From Phallusia mammillata (taxonomy: Eukaryota > Chordata > Ascidiacea > Phlebobranchia > Ascidiidae): a stretch of 64,000 bases of DNA. The translations under genes were made by a program, and so were the position numbers. The stretch covers positions 34,245-98,244 of the forward strand of contig QLIY01000305.1 in the NCBI GenBank assembly GCA_003260075.1, in the 5' to 3' direction. Shown one piece after another: positions 14,101-24,801 of the stretch (position 1 is the first letter of the stretch; every line of letters begins with the position of its first letter). The notes beneath the pieces were generated by a model, which saw only the letters and a program-made list of their open reading frames with translations, did no database searches and was not told the DNA's origin.

Positions 14101-16929
14101 CTTTTTAGATTTAAGCATATAAACCGACCATTTAAAGTACAAATTCGCGAAAGATGCAAAGTCAATTAACTCAGTGAATTAAGGCTGATCGCTACCCTTA
14201 CCAAACGAAAACATCTGATCATGGTGTTGTATAGCAGTGGTCGGCAACCGCCGGTCCGCAGTCGTATAGGACACGAACAAATTTACTTTAATGTTGCCGC
14301 TAATATAACAAAAGACAGACGTTTGCACGCAGTTGTTTCCTATGGCACAAACGTAACATCAACCTAAACACATGGACAGAAAGGCATAAGAGTCCTAAAA
14401 ACGTATATTTATTACACAAAACTAATTGGTCTTGTATCTGTAATAAAAGCAATCTGTAATATTTATTCTTAGAAAATATTAAAACAAACGTTTTGTCCAA
14501 TATGTTCTGAAGAAGCTCTACCTGGTTGGCCAGCAAAATATCACACTAGTTGAATGACAAATTTGTTAAATATTTATTCTTATCAAATCTTTTCGCAACA
14601 TTTTGGAACATGAAATTTATCAGAGGTTTTTTGCCCACGACTTATGCGTCCAAAAACAAATGTCAAGACAAGCAATACAACTCTAGACATCCGGCAATGA
14701 CCTGTCAAGATATACAGGTCACCACCGAAGACTGTTGACCGAATGCACGCGACAACAAATGCATTTGAATCCAACCCGAATTTTAACATCGACCTGTTGA
14801 GAAAATCCCCACAGACACTTTTTACGTATAGGGCATATTTATTTAGCTTTTATAGGGGACATATTAATAAGTCGTTAGTTTTTGATAAATTTAGCATCAC
14901 ATTTCTCCTAACTAAAGTTATTTGTACCTTGTTTTTGGATTACAAATTGGATTGAATCAATGAATGACTAATAAACTTCAATATGGTCCAAATATTTGAA
15001 TCGGATTTATTACAACATTTTGACCTTGCAAATTTTGCTTTTCTGCCAATATTTCAAGCAATGAAAGAAAAAATATATGGACACCGCCTAATTTCAGTTT
15101 ATTTTACACTACCTTTTCTGTAGTCACTACACTTAGATATTGCATGAGTAGCTGTCAAATTATCAGATGATTTTGAACGTAGCAGTAACTTCCGCTACCT
15201 ACGCCAACGTTATCAAGGCATCGTTAGCTTTGATGAAGATTGTAGACCAATTACAACAGCAACAGAGATCACATTTTAACGATGCAAAAGATGTAAAGTG
15301 GTAAAGTTTTAGAAACGAACATGAAAACTGAATGTGCGCGATAGGCAAATAACGCCCTACTTCATATGTGAAGGAATTTAGGTTGTGTCTTTTTAACGTC
15401 CACGCCTATTGCAAATCTCTGAAAAAACATTACACTGTCTTGCATACGCAAATTGATAGGATCTGTATATCAACGGTAAGTGTTTCCCGACCATTTGACT
15501 TTGAGTTCATGCGATATATACAAGACATATTATCTTGACGTGTAACTTAATATGGTACGTTCTCAGGGAACATCTCAATGATTGATGGCAGTATGCGAGG
15601 ATACTGTCCTCATTGCAAGCAAATAGACAACAAAAGCGGAAGTAAGGCTTGCAAATGATGCAACCTTCCTATTACAGTGCTGGTGTGATGCCGGTTTGTT
15701 TGCCAAGCAAAATATCAGAAACGTGCCTGCAAGAATGCATTTTCGAGGAAGCCCTTGACATTGGAAGTCAATCAACGTTCGTTATACGTCGCGCTAAAAT
15801 ACCAACGATATGTGTATCCAGGAAATTCCATAAGTAAAGATGTGATTTGAATTTCTCTTTTAACGTTTTCCATTTAAATTTTAAAATTATGGATGACTTA
15901 AAAATCGGTGGACTAAACATGAGCAAAAACAAATCTTTGTTTTATCATCAAGGAATAAAATGGATTTGTAAGACAAAACTGTAGCACAGTTTTTGATATT
16001 CTACAGTACACCACAAAAAATGCCGACTTTGGTGTGAATAAACAGGTCTGCGTGGGTCTCGTTAAACCCCTTTAACACATCCATTGATTATCCCCACAGA
16101 TGACACAACCGTATAAAAACGCATTTTCTTATTTGGTAAAAAACGCCGCTTAAACAGCATTAGAATTAGTCAATTTTACAGCATATATATTTTGTCCATT
16201 TTAAGTGCACAGGATAGACAACCACTTACCCTTAGACCGAGGTGACTTCGATACTTGAACGGCTGGTACAGAGCTATAACACGGTCAAACGCCATGAGGA
16301 TAGTGATGAGGGGAGACGCTAGGAGTAGGAAAAGAGCCATAAATCCCATTATGCTGCAACTTATTGATCCTCCCAACCAAACGCAGTCCGGGTCCGCAAA
16401 AGCAGGCATAACAAGAAGTAACAAACTCTGAAAAGCACAAAATTTTTTTTATAAAAACGAAAACTACTGATCAGGAATAAGTCAACAAACTCTTATTTTG
16501 TTTAAATATTCTTAACAGTGCTCTGTGGACCATAATGAAAGCTAGCTCCTTGCTTACGAAAATGTGAAAAGTCAGTTACTTTTGAATAAATTGCTTAAAC
16601 TGCAATCACTGTATATATGTAGATTACTACACTACGGTGATACCAACCTGAGCAACGTCACTGATGTTTAGGAATCGAATACAAAGGTATACCGGGTTGC
16701 TACGGCCACGAACGGTTACCAAGGGAACCCGGAATAGAATAATCGAAGCAAAAATGTTCAAAAACAGTGTCACAAGTAACGAAACAACAAGAGCTGTATT
16801 CAATTGATTCCATTTGCACTGTCCTTGATATTCGTTTGTTTGATTTAAACCGGTGCAATTTAAACAGTTCGAAGAGGTGGTAAACTGATCCAATTGGCCC
16901 AGTGTAATTAGGGTGGCCACAGTGGTCAT
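2205..16929 (-). CDS. Class A G-protein-coupled receptor, prostanoid-receptor-like (nine exons)
   Basis: Exons on the minus strand, in coding order: 16929-16648, 16427-16230, 10402-10276, 9575-9451, 5253-5146, 4748-4605, 3972-3870, 3194-3019, 2840-2205. Every junction has GT/AG and the phases agree, giving about 632 residues. The extracellular N-terminus has two N-glycosylation sites (N24, N29). TM1 is about 44-67, TM2 about 80-107, TM3 about 117-141 with DRV at 142-144, TM4 about 164-184, TM5 about 211-233, TM6 about 262-284, TM7 about 296-318 with NPVVY at 312-316. C118 and C196 can form the usual loop disulfide. The LPIFGVGEYHVV stretch after TM4 recalls prostanoid receptors, but their TM7 Arg and DPW motif are absent, so the ligand is open. 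The tail of about 310 residues is Ser/Thr-rich and unusually long. Exon 8's donor (GTCAGT) and exon 1's (GTTGGT) are weak. Intron 2 is 5.8 kb. Confidence 0.82.
3574..3749. repeat. Imperfect hairpin repeat with hammerhead-like core, in a receptor intron
   Basis: Arms at 3574-3611 and 3711-3749 are imperfect inverted repeats; the clearest parts are CACACTG (3589-3595) against CAGTGTG (3727-3733) and AAGCTGC against GCAGCTT. Inside the right half are CTGATGAG (3696-3703) and CGAAAC (3722-3727), separated by a short hairpin (GACC/GGTC). The outer 21 bases on the right, ending TTTATTGGCT, recur at about 61131 in a second repeat. It is probably a short mobile element. No clear target-site duplication was found. 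Confidence 0.5.
4234..4310. repeat. Poly-C run, 77 bases
   Basis: An uninterrupted C homopolymer in the intron between receptor exons 6 and 7. The flanking sequences are unrelated to each other. It is one of five long C/G runs in the window and is possibly a stand-in for unsequenced DNA. Polyproline frames read through it are not genes. Confidence 0.9.
7371..7604. repeat. Tandem duplication (about 112 bp) split by a 10-base C run
   Basis: Copy 1 (7371-7482) and copy 2 (7493-7604) match almost completely, differing by a few substitutions and A-run lengths. Between them is C10 (7483-7492). The pair lies in the intron between receptor exons 4 and 5. The differences look like allelic variation. 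Confidence 0.9.
8066..8115. repeat. Poly-C run, 50 bases
   Basis: A pure C homopolymer in the intron between receptor exons 4 and 5, with no duplicated flank. Confidence 0.9.
8618..9225. repeat. Tandem duplication (about 298 bp) split by a 10-base C run
   Basis: Copy 1 (8618-8915) and copy 2 (8926-9225) both begin TGCCCTGGCAACCAGG and end in the same T-rich stretch. They differ by a 2-base insertion and a few substitutions. C10 at 8916-8925 separates them. Intronic in the receptor gene. Confidence 0.92.
9682..10059. mobile_element. Short element with hAT-like ends
   Basis: The left end CAGAGATGTAAGTCGGCC and the reverse complement of the right end, CAGAGTTGTGAGCGGGCC, form an imperfect terminal inverted repeat of about 18 bp. 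The interior is rich in GGGCC/GGTTT motifs and has no coding capacity. The 8-base flanks do not match, so a target-site duplication is lost or the ends are slightly misplaced. A degenerate relative lies at about 10915-11175. Confidence 0.45.
10915..11175. repeat. Degenerate copy of the element at 9682-10059
   Basis: About 70 bases from 10921 match, with many substitutions, the reverse complement of the right end of the element at 9682-10059 (the AGTTGT, GGGTCCGAAATT, GCCGAACGTACAAG and GGCCCGAA blocks). The far part holds further CCCGAA/GGTTT-type sequence. It is non-coding and lies in the large receptor intron 2. Confidence 0.4.
11176..16229. other. Remainder of large receptor intron 2
   Basis: About 5 kb of AT-rich intron. 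Short open frames occur on both strands but none shows a recognisable domain, a matching splice context or a conserved motif. A CRE octamer lies at 12675-12682. A hAT-like terminus (CAGTGGTCGGCAACC) at about 14237 has no partner end. Confidence 0.5.
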
Positions 16930-17152
16930 CGTGTAGAACGGTTGGTTAAAGTTTCACTTGTAAAGCAAACATTAGGTTTTACAGAATGCACGATACCAGA
17001 CTAAGGCAATCCGATCTAGAAAAGGAAAAAAACGAACTAGTATGAGTCACATGATTTCAGCAAGTTTCCGACAAGCTTTACCACGTAAGCGCCTGTTAAT
17101 AGATGCGTTTAAATTGCACACATAACATGCATTAATATTCTATGCTATACAT

Positions 17153-17962
17153 CAGGGGTGTCCAACCCGTGGAAGGTTCTGAGTGGCCCGCGTGGTATTT
17201 TTTTAAATGACTCAAATTAGCAACTTAATCGCCTACGTAATTTATGGCGAACTTTCATTCCGATAAATTGGCATTTATTGTGTGCTTTATTTCTTTGTTA
17301 ATAGAGTAGTAATACACAACTGTTCAAGTTACTTTTATTGCGTCACTTTGCGCATTGTTACGCATCACAATTTATACATTGTTATGTCACAATCTGACTC
17401 GTGCTTCAAGAGTCAGTCAGTAATGTTTCTTGGTTCATTAACATACATCTGGTATCAGAGACTCGCGCAAAATGCATTTAGCAGTAAAACATCTTACGAA
17501 CTCTGCAGTGATATAGATTATGCCAAACAGGAAACAAAAAGCAAGTAACGCTAACAGAACTTTCCAAGAAAGGTTGACATGTTACTTTAAATCCCTTGTA
17601 AGATCAGTAATTTTTGACAGCCAGATGGAAAACTCGCTAGGCATTGCTCCATCGTCCATCTCACCGAATATTGCCAAACTTGTTGGAGAAAAATAGTGCC
17701 AAACTTCACAGTTCACATTGAAATGTTGACGTGTGGGAAAAACTTTGTTGACTTAACAATATCTTGGTGTGGATGTGTGTTTGTTCTTTGTAAACGAGGA
17801 TAATACACATTTATAAAATTAGAATTTCGGTGTGAGGATTTTAACTAGAAATTATAAGACAGCTATTTCTAAGATTCCAAATTAGCAGTAACACTCAAGT
17901 GGCCCGCCCAATCATTCGTAAACCGCATGTGGCCCTTTGACCAAAAAGGTTGGACGCCCCTG
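17153..17962. mobile_element. Non-autonomous hAT-type element, 810 bp
   Basis: The element begins CAGGGGTGTCCAACC and ends GGTTGGACGCCCCTG, a 15-bp terminal inverted repeat with one mismatch. It is flanked by a perfect 8-bp duplication, CTATACAT, at 17145-17152 and 17963-17970. An 8-bp duplication and CAG...CTG ends are hAT hallmarks. No intact transposase frame remains. It lies just upstream of the receptor gene start. Confidence 0.9.
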
Positions 17963-17970
17963 CTATACAT

Positions 17971-18899
17971 CATGTATCATTTTTTTAATCCATGTTGACA
18001 ATACTCCTGCTAAATGCAACACATGTAATTCTGTATAATGCTAGCCCTGAACCAATTGTTGCTACTCGTGATATTGCAAAAGCTGCTTACTGTACCTTTT
18101 TAAAGTTTAGCAGTCGATATGTGCTACGCACAAACTTTTCTGTTTCTTATTTTTGACCTTTAACATTTTGCATTTTAGTATTTTTTTTCAATGGTAAGTA
18201 ATTCGTTTTTCACCAAATCGCAGACAGGCCTCCGCCTCCCGTTCTGTACAACCATCTGTTTGCGGCTGGTTGATAGATAACCCGGCCGCTCGAGCAATTG
18301 CTGTTAAACAGCATCGGCATTCGTTAAAACCTCCAGCCACAAATTCAACTTCCTCTCGCTATTTTATTAACCACCCGTACATCATGTTGTCATATTTTTA
18401 CGCGCATGCAAACAAGTTACCACATAAATTAATGTCATCATTAGCTACAACGTTTATATCAGAAACATCTAACCACAATTAAGCGCCTTCTGCTAAGACT
18501 GCTGAACTTTCAAAACCTGTTTTTAAATGTATATTCCTGGTAAAAAAAAACAGACAATTATAATTCACTGATTTGATTTACCATCAAGTAATGATTGCTG
18601 TAACTTTTAAATCTTTGCACAACGCACACTTAACTTTATAGCATTGTCAACACACCTAACCTGTCACACATTGAACTGTTCCAAAACAAAAAAGCATGCT
18701 AGTCTACCACACAGCATAAATCTTGCATGTGCCTGTCGCATAGCCTTACACCAGTTGGAATGCATCAACTTTTGTGGGTGCTGCGAGGTCCTTTCTAGGT
18801 GCCGGAAACGTAAAAAAGGCGCTTGTGCGCTACAGCTTGATTAGTTCAGTCAAAAGCGTGGTGCTGTGCAACATATACACGCCTGAATCACCACTTGCA
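17971..18899. other. No gene seen
   Basis: AT-rich sequence with short open frames lacking any recognisable domain. Confidence 0.4.
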
Positions 18900-19284
18900 A
18901 TTTGATCTGGAGGCTTGGACAGCTATGTGTGACGTAACAACCGTCAATCGTTTGATGCGTAACAGATGGTGAGGGTTTTCTAGATTAAACACTTTCTTAT
19001 TGTATTGTTAAGCAACACAGCTAGCGAACGGGGTTTAAGCAAACCATTGTCGTCTTTTGTTGTGCCTTTACCTGATTATTGTCTTAATACGNATTTGATC
19101 TGGAGGCTTGGACAGCTATGTGTGACGTAACAACCGTCAATCGTTTGATGCGTAACAGATGGTGAGGGTTTTCTTGATTAAACACTTTCTTATTGTATTG
19201 TTAAGCAACACAGCAAGCGAACGGGGTTTAAGCAAACCATTGTCGTTTTTTGTTGTGCCTTTACCTGATTATTGTCTTAATACG
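18900..19284. repeat. 192-bp tandem duplication split by a single N
   Basis: Copy 1 (18900-19091) and copy 2 (19093-19284) both run from ATTTGATCTGGAGG to GTCTTAATACG. They have equal length and a few substitutions. The base between them (19092) is the only N in the window, so this is an unresolved joint. It has the same architecture as the C/G-run duplications. Confidence 0.93.
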
Positions 19285-19471
19285 CCGCCAACAAAGACCT
19301 GCATTTTGTGAGGAAGTCGCATCCGAAGATGTGAAAAGCCTGAAGTTAGAACACGTAAGGGAAAGTTTGGTGCGATGAAGGCGACTTGAGTAGGACGTCA
19401 AAACGTCAGATCAGCTATATACAATTGCCAGTATACCAGTAGAGCAAAAAAGTACCGTAACTTATGAATTT

Positions 19472-19836
19472 CGGAAGGTCTTCATAAAGCAGCTTTGACA
19501 AATGTACAACAATACTGCTGTGTTTTGGGAAGGGTTTAAGCTAGAGAGCAACTGCATACAGTTTTTACTCGAAGGACATTGCGTCACCGCCGAAACAAAA
19601 TTTTGTCAACTTTTTTTTTCAGTTGCAACATATAAATTACACATAAAAACTCGGGGGGGGGGGGCGGAAGGTCTTCATAAAGCAGGTTTGACAAATGTAC
19701 AACAATACTGGTGTGTTTTGGGAAGGGTTTATGCTAGAGAGCAACTGCATACAGTTTTTACTCGAACGACATTGCGTCACCGCCGAAAAGAAACTTTTTT
19801 TTCAGTTGCAACATATAAATTACACATAAAAACTCG
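19472..19836. repeat. Tandem duplication (about 180 bp) split by a 12-base G run
   Basis: Copies at 19472-19652 and 19665-19836 start CGGAAGGTCTTCATAAAGC and end AAAACTC. Copy 2 lacks about ten bases present in copy 1 and has several substitutions. G12 lies at 19653-19664. Confidence 0.9.
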
Positions 19837-21680
19837 GTATATACAACCTTACAGTGGACTGAAATTAGGCAGAAATATGAGGGGTATATATTGTTAAAAG
19901 ACGCAGATACAAAACGTTTACTGCCTCAAATGATTTACCATGTATCACAATCACTGCTAAAATACATCTGGAGTTTTAGGTGGATATTCTATTTTAAGTA
20001 CCGGTACTTAGTTGAGACTTTTTTCAAAATAATCCTTTTCACAACAAAAAACAACACCCAGAACATTATTTGCCACAATTCGCCTGCAAAGCCAGGACAT
20101 TTACACAACATACTAAACCTGACTAAAATTATGGTTTATGCTAAGCCTGCCTAAAATTATGAATACAATTAAGTATTTTTTCACTCAAATCCTCGATATC
20201 AAAAGGATTTTTGACCACTTTGCAACCCTGTCAGTGTGTTAGCACTGAGACCTCTTTTATTGGCAACATGATACTTCCGGTTTGCTAAAGCTGGCCACTT
20301 AACGGATGCTCACTGGCTTGCCGTCACTACAACACTATATACTTTGTTGCATATAAGCACGTGTGTCGAAAATCACGTGCCACTAGCTCATCAATTTTGT
20401 AACCATTACGTAATGTTGGCTTTTCGTGTACTAAAAGTAAAAAATTAACATGGCAATCTAAAATAATGTAAAACGGCAAAATTTTCAATATTTTTCTGAT
20501 CTGTTTTTCAAACAGAATTACAAATATCCTAAACAAAACATATTTTAATGCAAAAAAGTTTTTAACAAACAAACGCACATTTAACAACATAAACTGGCAA
20601 AAGAATCAATCAGAGAACGCCTGTTCAACACCGCACAACAAGCTAGCACAAGAGACGCAATGATATAGACCAGATAAAAGTATGTCGGCTCTTTCAGATT
20701 TGTGTCGCTTATTTCCTAATTAGCTGCTGGTTGTTATTTCTCAACTTCCACACTAACGTAGATACATCGCTTCCCGTACGCAAGCGCTTGGTAATTGCGA
20801 CAATAGAGGGGTTTGTTTTGAAAACAACCTAACTGGCTGTTTGGAGAAATAAAATCTTTATCAGCAGCATATATTTCAAAGCGAGTAGTATGGCGCCCTA
20901 TTTGGTAAAACATAGCTTAAATTAGACAATGAAATTGATAAACATATTGCGAAACCTGAATGATACACAGGGGAAATAACAAGCATGTACGAATAATGTG
21001 TGTGTACAGGCAAAAAATTAAATGTTTAAATCTTTGATTTGCTTTTTTTTCAGCTAGCATGTACAGTCAGCAACTTATACCTAAAAGCAAAAATCATATC
21101 TGCTGTTTTTGGACAGAATAACTTGCTGCCCAAAATACATGGTTGGTTTGTAACTCTTTGTTTGTTTGTCAAGGTCTGTAACATTAGCCTAGGCTACATG
21201 CGTAACCACTGCGTTAAACGAGCCGTTAGTTCATTATGGTACTATTTTCTACGTGCTGGAAAACATTAAAATAACAAAACACGTGTTACAAAGTGTACAA
21301 CTTTTGGGGTTGATAGAACCCAGATTAAAAAGCATGGGAAATAATTTCATGTTATTACAAACTTTTATGCCAACTAATCCCAATGGGTCAAGCAGGTTTG
21401 AATGACATTTTCTTCTGACCAGGATATGACGTAACACTTCATAGATCTCAATTTACAAAACTTTTGGGCCTATTAAATTACAACCGTCTGCTTAGTTTGA
21501 AACCTGTTTAAAACGCTGCCTAATGTTAACAGCCTAGCCTACGACCTCGTTTGACCTCATCCGGTATTTTTTCATAAAGCGCTTTTTGGCGTCAAATTGC
21601 TAGAGGATGATGTAAGTTTGCCAAAAAAGGGTTACCAGCAACTTTTCACATCCTTATTGCGTAATAATAAAATAACCTAA
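19837..21680. other. No gene seen
   Basis: AT-rich sequence. Open frames on both strands are short, lack domains and have no convincing splice context. Confidence 0.45.
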
Positions 21681-21957
21681 AGTTGTTGGATATTGTAAAC
21701 CTAATGCAAGCATTCACAAGTCTGCACTTACATCTACAACTTTTACAGCACTAACTTTTCGCTCATTTAATATAACTTGCAGATCAGCACAATAAATAAA
21801 CAGGACGAAAACTTGGGGGGGGGGGAGTTGTTGGATATTGTAAACCTAATGCAAGCATTCAAGTCTGCCCTTACATCTACAACTTTTACAGCACTAACTT
21901 TTCGCTCACTTAATATAACTTGCAGATCAGCACAATAAATAAACAGGACGAAAACTT
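21681..21957. repeat. Tandem duplication (about 134 bp) split by an 11-base G run
   Basis: Copies at 21681-21814 and 21826-21957 begin AGTTGTTGGATATTG and end GACGAAAACTT. They differ by a small indel and two or three substitutions. G11 lies at 21815-21825. Confidence 0.92.
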
Positions 21958-22308
21958 TTCAACTTTTGTCACAGCTCAAACCGCAGTTTTCCATTGGCAG
22001 ACATCTATTTTCTGTTTAAGTTCACGCAATAACAGTAACTTGAGGCTATACTACTTATACATCCCTCAGCAACCAGTAAAATTATTGTTCTGTAGTTATT
22101 GGGTCAGTTAAGTTTTAAAAAAAAACAAGATTTGGCAGAAACTCTAATCCTTTTTAAACTTTAGTGAAACTATAGCTGTCTAAAATACCATCGGATCTGA
22201 CTTCTGGATGATAGGAAAGTAGACATCCTGGCTCTGTGACAACCTCGCTTTACTGTTCTGCTTTAGGAAAACACACGTTTCCGAACATTTTGCCTGTGGA
22301 TAACTTGA

Positions 22309-22662
22309 TTAATTACACCCACAGTACGCCATGTGAGTGGGCTGTGCAAAAAGCAGAATGGTAGCCTGCATTGCTGTAATTGTCAGCAATAAAATGTAGC
22401 GAAATTGAAATCCACCAGTAATCAACAGATTTAACACAAAAATCAAACTGATACATACGAAACCGCTACGTATGGTTTTGGAAACTACCCAAAGTTTGGA
22501 ATAATGCAGAACGAGACCAGATGTAAGTTTTAATGGTTCTGCTTCTGCATTGGATCTTAGCAAACGCTTACCATTGTTTGTTTTGCGTGAATCATTAGTT
22601 AAATCATTAGGCAATTTAAACCTTTGCAAAACTGGAAAATATAATGTTAAATAAGTTAACAT
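22309..22662 (-). CDS. Candidate last exon of an unrecognised membrane protein
   Basis: An open frame on the minus strand runs from a good acceptor (TATATTTTCCAG, exon from about 22633) to TAA at 22309-22311. It encodes about 108 residues, ending with two likely membrane segments (around SGFVCISLIFVLNLLITGG and ILLLTITAMQATILLFA). The exon must start with two bases of a split codon. I found no upstream donor of matching phase: the obvious donor near 22719 is out of phase. I do not recognise the protein. If real, it would be divergent from RNPC3. It could also be a chance frame. Confidence 0.25.
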   Translation of the reverse strand: MLTYLTLYFPVLQRFKLPNDLTNDSRKTNNGKRLLRSNAEAEPLKLTSGLVLHYSKLWVVSKTIRSGFVCISLIFVLNLLITGGFQFRYILLLTITAMQATILLFAQPTHMAYCGCN

Positions 22663-23129
22663 TCATTAAATATTTTCCCGTCAAAATTTGGCTTGCATAA
22701 ACTGACATATATGTTACCAGGTTAAAAAGTAATCTAACGGTTGCCATGGCAAGTTGTATATTATTTCTCTGGAATAAAACTCCTGACACTAGAGGCAAAG
22801 CAGCGCAAGAAATAAAATATCCACAACGTTGAAATTGAAATTATAAAATTGGATATTTGTCAATTGTTTCAACGCAAAAATGAAAGTTTTGCCAAGCTAG
22901 TGTAAGTTTTACTAAGTTCGGGTAATGCGGTTAGTTAACATTCAATCAAATATTGTGCATTATTTAAAATTATTTGCTACTTTGATTTTTCCTAGTGATA
23001 CGGAATAGAACAAACTAATTAAAATCTAACATCATTCAACAGTTAACAAACTTTCAACAGTATGTTTGTTTTAGTTTGCAATACATTTTATACAGCTTGC
23101 TTGTAGGGTTATGAATTTATTACTTCACA

Positions 23130-24608
23130 ATGTCAAATTACAAAAAGACACTATTTGTTAAGCATCTTCCACCGAGTCTTAGTCAAAATGAAAAGAAACA
23201 ATTGTTTGAGTTGTTTGGTCCCAAAGACATCAGGATAATGCCAGACCATGGACGATTCAAAAACACTGCATTTATAACATTTGAAAACGATAATAATGCA
23301 AAGGAAGCTTTGACAAAGTTACATCAGTTGGAAATACTAGATTTTACTCTGTCAGTTGAATATGCCAGAAAATGTCATGATGATTTACTAAAAATTAACA
23401 CTGATGACAGAATAAACGACAGTGATAAAACAGAGACTGAACCTAAACCTAAAGAAGCTATTAATAAAATTAATACTGATAGTAAAAAATGTCAGTTCTG
23501 CCGCAGACTGCCTCCAATTGCTCCTGGGTTTGGTTTGGAATATCCTGCAAATCCTGGATTAAAATACAAATATCCTGAACCAAACTCCAACATTTTGTTG
23601 AATATTTGTGCTGCTCTGGTTACAGTTCCAAAGTTTTACACCCAAGTTTTGCATTTGATGAACAAAATGAACATGTATTGTCCATTTTCGCAAGCAACAC
23701 ATATTCCTCCAATGCTGATAGAACACATAAAACAGACATTGAATGTTAATGAAACTTTGCAGCCTAATTCTGCAGGTGGAAATAATGACATGGAAGAAAG
23801 TGATGTTGAAATGGTGAGTAACACAGAGTCTGAATATGAAAGCAGCAATGAAGACACATCGAAAAAATTCGACCCCAATCTATTGCCTCCAGAAAAAGTA
23901 CTTAGGGTTTTAAAACGGAAGAGAAAGGCAATTTCTAGTTCACCAAAACGAAAGCTGGCACGACTAAAGGACACAGACACATTAAAGGCCAAACAAACTC
24001 ACCAGACTGGTGACAAAGATGGCATACTTTTTGACAAATCTGAAGTTAGTGCAGCCACTAAGCATATTAAGTTAAAATTGCCTTCATCCATTGAATTATC
24101 TGAAGATAAGACTAACGATGCAATTTCTGCCGAAGAAACTGGGTCTGGCTTCGGAAGAATTAAGCCTAAGCATGCTACAGAAAATGTAAACACTGAAGAA
24201 GATGATAGTGATTACAAAATATCTTTTGATTTCATATCCAGAAAACAATTAGATTCTGGTAGATTAAGCAGTAAAGACATGTCATCACACTCTGTGTTTA
24301 AAAATTATCGTCCAGGGGAACCGTCTTGTCGACTATATGTCAAAAACCTGTCTAAAAAGGTTACAGATAAGGATATGCGGCATATCTTTGGTGCATTTGT
24401 TGATTTTGACAATGAGGAAGAAGCAAAAATGTTTGATGTGAGAGTTATGACACAAGGACGAATGAAGGGCCAAGCCTTTGTAGGAATGCCAAGTGTTAAA
24501 ACAGCCAAAGAAGCTCTAAATTCTGTTAATGGATATCAGTTGATTGGAAAACCTATGGTGGTGCTCTATGCTAGGTCTGCAAAACCGAAATCTGACAGTA
24601 CATTGTAA
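23130..24608 (+). CDS. RNPC3: RNA-binding region-containing protein 3 (U11/U12 snRNP 65 kDa protein)
   Basis: A single uninterrupted frame of 492 residues. RRM1 is about residues 7-79, with RNP2 LFVKHL and RNP1 KNTAFITF. The middle is charged and low in complexity, with basic KRKRK-type stretches and acidic blocks. RRM2 is about 400-483, with RNP2 LYVKNL and RNP1 KGQAFVGM. Length and the two-RRM layout match the family (human about 517 residues). In that family the N-terminal part contacts U11-59K and the C-terminal RRM binds U12 snRNA, bridging U11 and U12 in the minor spliceosome. ATG at 23130 is the first in frame before RRM1. A TTGTAG acceptor-like site lies 24 bases upstream. The gene is intronless, unlike vertebrate orthologues. 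A two-exon gene follows at 193 bp on the same strand. Confidence 0.9.
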   Translation: MSNYKKTLFVKHLPPSLSQNEKKQLFELFGPKDIRIMPDHGRFKNTAFITFENDNNAKEALTKLHQLEILDFTLSVEYARKCHDDLLKINTDDRINDSDKTETEPKPKEAINKINTDSKKCQFCRRLPPIAPGFGLEYPANPGLKYKYPEPNSNILLNICAALVTVPKFYTQVLHLMNKMNMYCPFSQATHIPPMLIEHIKQTLNVNETLQPNSAGGNNDMEESDVEMVSNTESEYESSNEDTSKKFDPNLLPPEKVLRVLKRKRKAISSSPKRKLARLKDTDTLKAKQTHQTGDKDGILFDKSEVSAATKHIKLKLPSSIELSEDKTNDAISAEETGSGFGRIKPKHATENVNTEEDDSDYKISFDFISRKQLDSGRLSSKDMSSHSVFKNYRPGEPSCRLYVKNLSKKVTDKDMRHIFGAFVDFDNEEEAKMFDVRVMTQGRMKGQAFVGMPSVKTAKEALNSVNGYQLIGKPMVVLYARSAKPKSDSTL

Positions 24609-24641
24609 AAGTGTATCCCAGCTTTTGCTGCCATTGCCATG

Positions 24642-24752
24642 TATTAAACCGAAATTTTTACATGTGGTAAAAATTCCCTAATCATAAAAGTTTTTTGATG
24701 CAATATTGTTTTCTATTATTGACTGCAGTTATTTCATGATACTGTATTTCAG
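24642..24752 (+). promoter_or_regulatory. Intercistronic signals: poly(A)-type hexamer and candidate trans-splice acceptor
   Basis: ATTAAA at about 24643 follows the RNPC3 stop by some 35 bases. A strong acceptor, CTGTATTTCAG, ends at 24752, 49 bases before the next start codon. In ascidians, tightly spaced genes are often co-transcribed and separated by poly(A) cleavage plus spliced-leader trans-splicing. These two signals in this order fit that arrangement. The trans-splicing role is inference. Confidence 0.45.
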
Positions 24753-24801
24753 GTATTTAGGTGTAATGTAAAAGAAGACCAATTTGTGGTACTTCATCAA
24801 G

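Noticed and set aside
14237-14275. hAT-like terminus CAGTGGTCGGCAACC
   Set aside because: No matching opposite end or target duplication within reach; probably a fragment.
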